From Prorocentrum cordatum (taxonomy: Eukaryota > Sar > Dinophyceae > Prorocentrales > Prorocentraceae), in NCBI GenBank assembly GCA_963575745.1, contig CAUYUJ010005747.1, positions 230,001 through 294,000 on the forward strand: a stretch of DNA of 64,000 nucleotides. The letters are read 5' to 3'. A program made the translations under genes and the position numbers. The notes under the pieces are model-generated. The model did not search any database and was not told where the DNA came from. It was given only the letters and a program-made list of their open reading frames with translations. Positions 62,664-64,000 of this stretch are shown here, one piece after another (the stretch's first letter is position 1; each line of letters begins with the position of its first letter).

Positions 62664-64000
62664 AGGGTTTCAAAACAAATGGTTTTCACCAATTTCGGCC
62701 CGCGGGGCCCGTTTTGGGTCTCCGGGGCCGTCGCCCACCGACGACGGGGCGAACAAACCCCCATGGGGAAAGCGTCGAGCTTTCTGGATACCCCGTGTTG
62801 AAGAGAGAAGGGCATCGTTCGTCTGGGTCGGACGATGCGGGGTGGCTGGACAACGGTTCGGGGCGGACGATGCCGGGTGGCTGACAAAGAGGGGGGGGGG
62901 GGGAACCCGCTGAATCCAGATGTTTTTTCCTGCGCCTCGCGGCGCCAGCGCTGGCCATGCATCGAAGAATGTGCTTGTCAGGCGGCATGCCCGAATCCAT
63001 GACTTGTTGTTCAATCTTCGAGCCCCAAGGTTACGACGCCTTCCCCAAGGGGCAACTTTCCACCCTGGGTCCACCGTCGGTGTCCCTGGATCCGATGAGC
63101 AATAGGCATCTTCCACTGTTCGGCGATAGCCTGGCTATCCGCGGGGGGGTGGAGGTACCAGCCGATATCCTAACCTTTTCGCCATGGACAACCCCAAGTA
63201 TACCCGCGCGCACCGCGTGCCGCTTCGGACCTGCGCAAGGGGGGAGGGGGGGGGCAAGCGAGCCCGATAACCCGGATTATCGCTGGACCCTCAGGAAAAA
63301 GTTTCTAGAGGAACAGCTCTGGGACGAACAAGAACACCAAGAGCAGGAAACTCCCTGCGCGCAGCTGATATCGTCCTCGACAGACGGGTTCGAGGGCCTC
63401 TGCGACATCGAGCGGCCCCCGGCTGTCGCTGTCAGGGAGCTGTCGCGGAGGAGGAGGAGGAAAGGGAGGAAGAGAACGATCGATCGATCGAGCCGTGGGG
63501 ACGAGTTTCACTGCCGTGTGTCAGTGGGCAGCTTCATAAAATTACTTTCGAATCGTCCTAGTTGGGTTCTCTTCGTACGCTGGTTGAGCAAGCGCCATTG
63601 AGCGCTCGGGCCCAACCCGCACCTGAAGCCCCACGCAGAGGCGGAAGGGTGGGGTAGCGCCCGCCCCTTGCGGAAAACCTACCTCGCCTGCTGTCCCTGG
63701 TTTTTTACCTCGGGCTCGCCCCCCCTTGCCTCGACCATTTTGTTTGGGTTCTGGCGGGGGAGGAGGGCGGTGCATCAAAAAGTAATCTGGAAAACCTTGG
63801 CCTCTGAACTGGAAAATCTCGGGGGCGCTCTGAAAAGGAGGTGGGGTGAGGCTACCTCTGGCCGCGAGCTCTCTGGACCGCGCGCTTGTTTCAAAAGCTC
63901 TGGGCACTGTGCAGGGCAACCTCTCACTCAGGATTTGGCGTAAGCCCATATGATGCTGGCCTTCTCCACCCCCTCTCAACCGTTGACCGGGCGGCCCAGC
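62664..64000. other. Non-coding interval
   Basis: A G12-type run lies at about 62891-62902. I see no gene or repeat that I can support. Confidence 0.35.

Overview
The window looks like nuclear DNA of a dinoflagellate with a large, GC-rich, repeat-dominated genome. No sequence search could be run, so species and family assignments rest on recognition alone. The pointers are: a membrane protein of a type I recall from dinoflagellates (3836-5011, minus); a decayed copy of the dinoflagellate spliced leader upstream of a minus-strand gene (46131-46160); GT-AG introns; and very abundant microsatellites, homopolymer-G runs, minisatellites and short non-autonomous transposons. I saw no rRNA, no convincing tRNA, no CRISPR array and no bacterial-type operon.

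Layout. 1-3.9 kb: a SINE-like insertion, minisatellites and a long (GAC)n tract. 3.8-5.0 kb: the membrane-protein gene. 5.2-14.3 kb: no gene, but clusters of three MITE families (inverted ends plus target duplications), fold-back elements, (GGA)n tracts and a LINE remnant. 14.4-18.2 kb: a minus-strand gene of unknown function with one GT-AG intron and three frame breaks. 18.9-20.3 kb: a satellite of about 175 bp. 23.35-39.48 kb: a giant non-LTR retrotransposon lying between two (TC)n tracts. 42.0-46.1 kb: a second unknown, frame-broken minus-strand gene preceded by the spliced-leader relic. 47.2-48.6 kb: another LINE remnant. 50-64 kb: trinucleotide tracts, tandem 83-91 bp repeats, MITE copies and palindromes, with no convincing gene.

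The retrotransposon is the centre of the window. Three long overlapping reading frames, each displaced by -1 from the previous one, encode: ORF1, a basic protein with a coiled coil and one in-frame TAG; ORF2, with a secretion-signal-like start, hydrophobic segments and a PARP-like ADP-ribosyltransferase-fold segment; and ORF3, with apurinic-type endonuclease, reverse transcriptase, a zinc-finger-like motif and RNase H, all with their key residues.

The most unusual signal is structural. At least 15 hairpins with one shared architecture occur on the coding strand of this element: complementary arms that differ between copies, a single unpaired C on the 5' side, three base pairs, and a T-N-N-A tetraloop, usually TTCA or TCCA. 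They recur about every 1.1 kb, sit in the linkers between protein domains, and are read in all three codon phases. That points to conservation of nucleic-acid structure and not of peptide. They resemble phage coat-protein operators or iron-responsive elements in form. I infer either an array of RNP-assembly or packaging sites, or a family of mobile palindromes adapted to coding DNA.
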